From NCBI GenBank assembly GCA_022824025.1, contig JAJEBF010000022.1, positions 62,001 through 126,000 of the forward strand: a DNA stretch of 64,000 nt, given 5' to 3'. The stretch is from Caldilineaceae bacterium. GTDB taxonomy: Bacteria; Chloroflexota; Anaerolineae; Caldilineales; Caldilineaceae. Of the stretch, positions 62,473-64,000 are shown in pieces (position 1 is the first letter of the stretch; each line of letters starts with the position of its first letter). A program made the position numbers and the translations under genes. The notes beneath the pieces were generated by a model. The model saw nothing but the letters and a program-made list of their open reading frames with translations, made no database searches and was not told where the DNA came from.

Positions 62473-63577
62473 TATATGCTCCTTTCGTTTTTGTGAATTC
62501 GCGGCGCGCTCAAGCGGAGCCAGTGTTTCGAGGCCGCGATCACCGGTTCTGGTTACCTGGTGACAGATATTTCAACTGTTGTCGCCGTGCTCTGCCTGCG
62601 TACGGGGCTTCGGGGGCTCGACTGCGGAGATGCAGAGAGGGCCTTGAGGAAAGCCTGCGAATAGGCATGAAGAGCATTGGAACTATTGTGCTTTATATTG
62701 CCCGAACTGGCAAGTCGCACGGGGGCGATTCCGTCCAAGAAAATGCCCAATTCTTCCTGATTTTGCCTCCTGCGAGAGTTCGTATGCTTTGCGTACAGGA
62801 TGCGTAGCAAACTACACAGTTTGCAGTCGTCGAATCCTGACCTGTCACTAGATGGCGGCAGAGGAGGAAGAGGGATGCGGCAGCTGTCTGCAACCGGTCG
62901 CATCAAACGGATTAGGGTTGTCAGTTTAGGTTCCGGGGGCAGGATTAGAGGACTGCGTGCGTAAGTGTGCAGAGACACAGGTGCGTGTAGAGGTGGTACG
63001 GAGGCAAAGTGAGGTTGGTCCCAATGGTTAAACCACGGAACGGGAAAAATAAGGTGCAATTATGCGGAATCGGTCGGCTCTAAACGAAGCTCGTCATGTT
63101 GCTCGACTTGGGAAGTGATCGTCGGATCATCGGGACTGCCTCCCAGGCTTGTGGTCGACCCGTGCCCTTCATACAGCGGGGACTGTTTCCAGGCCCGTAT
63201 CAGGAAAGCGTGAAGCTCGCGTTCGCTGGGCAACTGGCTTATCGCCCTGCTGTCTTCGGGCGCTTCCAGCTTAAACCAACTGCCTGGTCAGTGGAACTGA
63301 CTTGGCCACTCTCGATACAACGGGCACCCAGTCAATCGACACGAATATGACACAAAATGTGGATGAACTACACTGTAATGCCACGCAAAATCTGCTATAC
63401 TTAATGGTGGGTTGTGGTGGCAATGATGCAGGGTGGAGCGCACTCCTGTCAATCGTCAGGCCAAGGCAGTCTCCGCCAGCCGTCCCTACGTCGTTTGGGC
63501 ATCCTTGCCCTTGACGGTGCAACGACCACGACAACGGTTTCGTCCGGGTGAAGGGAATGATCGGGAGGTAAACGCGT
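62473..63577. other. 1.1-kb gap with a solo IS3 end
   Basis: No gene supported. The only recognised feature is the IS3-type terminal repeat at 63010-63053. Confidence 0.5.
63010..63053. repeat. Solo IS3-family terminal inverted repeat
   Basis: TGAGGTTGGTCCCAATGG, then TTAAACCACGGAACGGGAAA and AATAAGG. It matches the terminal repeats of the IS3 element at 37377-38575 over 44 bases. No transposase or second end is near. Confidence 0.8.
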
Positions 63578-64000
63578 ATGGCATCCACAGCGATTTTCTA
63601 TAGAGGAATGTATATGGACCAGCTGAAACGAATGCGCCATATTCAAGAACGGGATAAGAGCATACGGCTTTTCTTGCAGCCATATTCGAGATCGGCGATA
63701 GCCGAATTAAGAGATGATCCCCCCACATCGATAAGTCCGGTCACCCTCTATCTCTCGACGAACGAAGAGTTTGCGAAGGTCGCCTGGCGGGCGGAGATCA
63801 TTGACTGGAGAGACAAGCGGAAACTCAGCGAGGAAGAACGGCAGCAGATCGATAAAGAGATACGGCATTACGATTCTGACCTTTATGGCATTGAAGAAGG
63901 AATGGTCAACCTGATCCAGCTTCGCAATTTGGTCGAGCTCGCTCCCGGATTTTCCGTGACCGAATTGACGAAGATTAAGGACGGGGGGCCGGTCTCAGAA
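63578..64000 (+). CDS. Unrecognised protein, start of gene, runs off window
   Basis: An open frame with 141 codons to the window end, with GGGAGGT eight bases upstream of the ATG. It begins MASTAIFYRGMYMDQLKRMR and contains SPVTLYLSTNEEFAKVAWRA and EIIDWRDKRKLSEEERQQID. The strand pattern in LYLSTNEEFAKVAWRAEIID is reminiscent of PUA/EVE/ASCH-like domains used in some modification-dependent restriction enzymes, but this is weak. The C-terminal part, which would identify it, is outside the window. Confidence 0.7.
   Translation, partial: MASTAIFYRGMYMDQLKRMRHIQERDKSIRLFLQPYSRSAIAELRDDPPTSISPVTLYLSTNEEFAKVAWRAEIIDWRDKRKLSEEERQQIDKEIRHYDSDLYGIEEGMVNLIQLRNLVELAPGFSVTELTKIKDGGPVSE

Overview
The window is high-GC bacterial DNA that looks like a member of the Chloroflexota (Caldilinea/Anaerolinea-like, possibly a host-associated or environmental genome assembled from a metagenome). 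The hints are the mixture of ScpB/AmaP, long lipoproteins with Asp/Glu/Met-rich linkers after the lipobox, SH3b-DUF7282 lipoproteins, many ABC importers, a phytanoyl-CoA-dioxygenase-like gene, a one-gene sulfatase, and short intergenic phrases repeated across the window. The assignment is inference from gene style; no rRNA, tRNA or CRISPR array was seen.

Layout. 0-10 kb: the end of a large membrane protein, AmaP-ScpB, an acyl-CoA thioesterase, a HepT/MntA toxin-antitoxin pair, E3 and E2 of a 2-oxoacid dehydrogenase complex (no E1 here), a VOC protein, a sulfatase and a DinB protein. 10-21 kb: an SH3b lipoprotein, then a carbohydrate locus (solute-binding lipoprotein, two permeases, an unrecognised TIM-barrel-like protein, a PhyH dioxygenase, a clan-A-like glycoside hydrolase, a sugar phosphate isomerase/epimerase) and an acetyltransferase. 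21.4-24.4 kb: a probable defence module made of an AAA/ABC-type ATPase, a DUF4276 Toprim-like protein and an HsdR-N-like nuclease. 24.6-28.6 kb: exopolysaccharide glycosyltransferases. 29-33.7 kb: a CoA-transferase, a GldA-like dehydrogenase, CbiX and CysH.

34-45.4 kb is a region of turnover. It contains two intact DUF4258/DUF2283 toxin-antitoxin-like pairs and three decayed DUF2283 copies, a frameshifted AbiEi-like gene, two ~490-bp direct repeats encoding paralogous unknown proteins, an IS3-family element with inactivating lesions, an IS982 relic, a 102-bp MITE-like element with an 8-bp target duplication, an FN3-LRR protein whose stop codon lies inside the IS3 terminal repeat, and a truncated HicB. 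Most of the decay is recorded nowhere as a long open reading frame and had to be read through stops and frameshifts.

45.4-52 kb: an MFS transporter and a Mn/Zn/Fe-type ABC importer whose two permeases both carry C-terminal helix-turn-helix-like tails, preceded by a promoter whose -10 overlaps a DtxR-type operator. 52-57 kb: small enzymes, a second ATPase/DUF4276 pair in which the DUF4276 gene has been cut short by a recombination scar, an XRE regulator and an acyltransferase. 57-61 kb: a dipeptide-type ABC importer without its ATPases. 61.5-64 kb: a Cys/His-motif protein of phage-like style, a solo IS3 end, and the start of an unrecognised gene that runs off the window.
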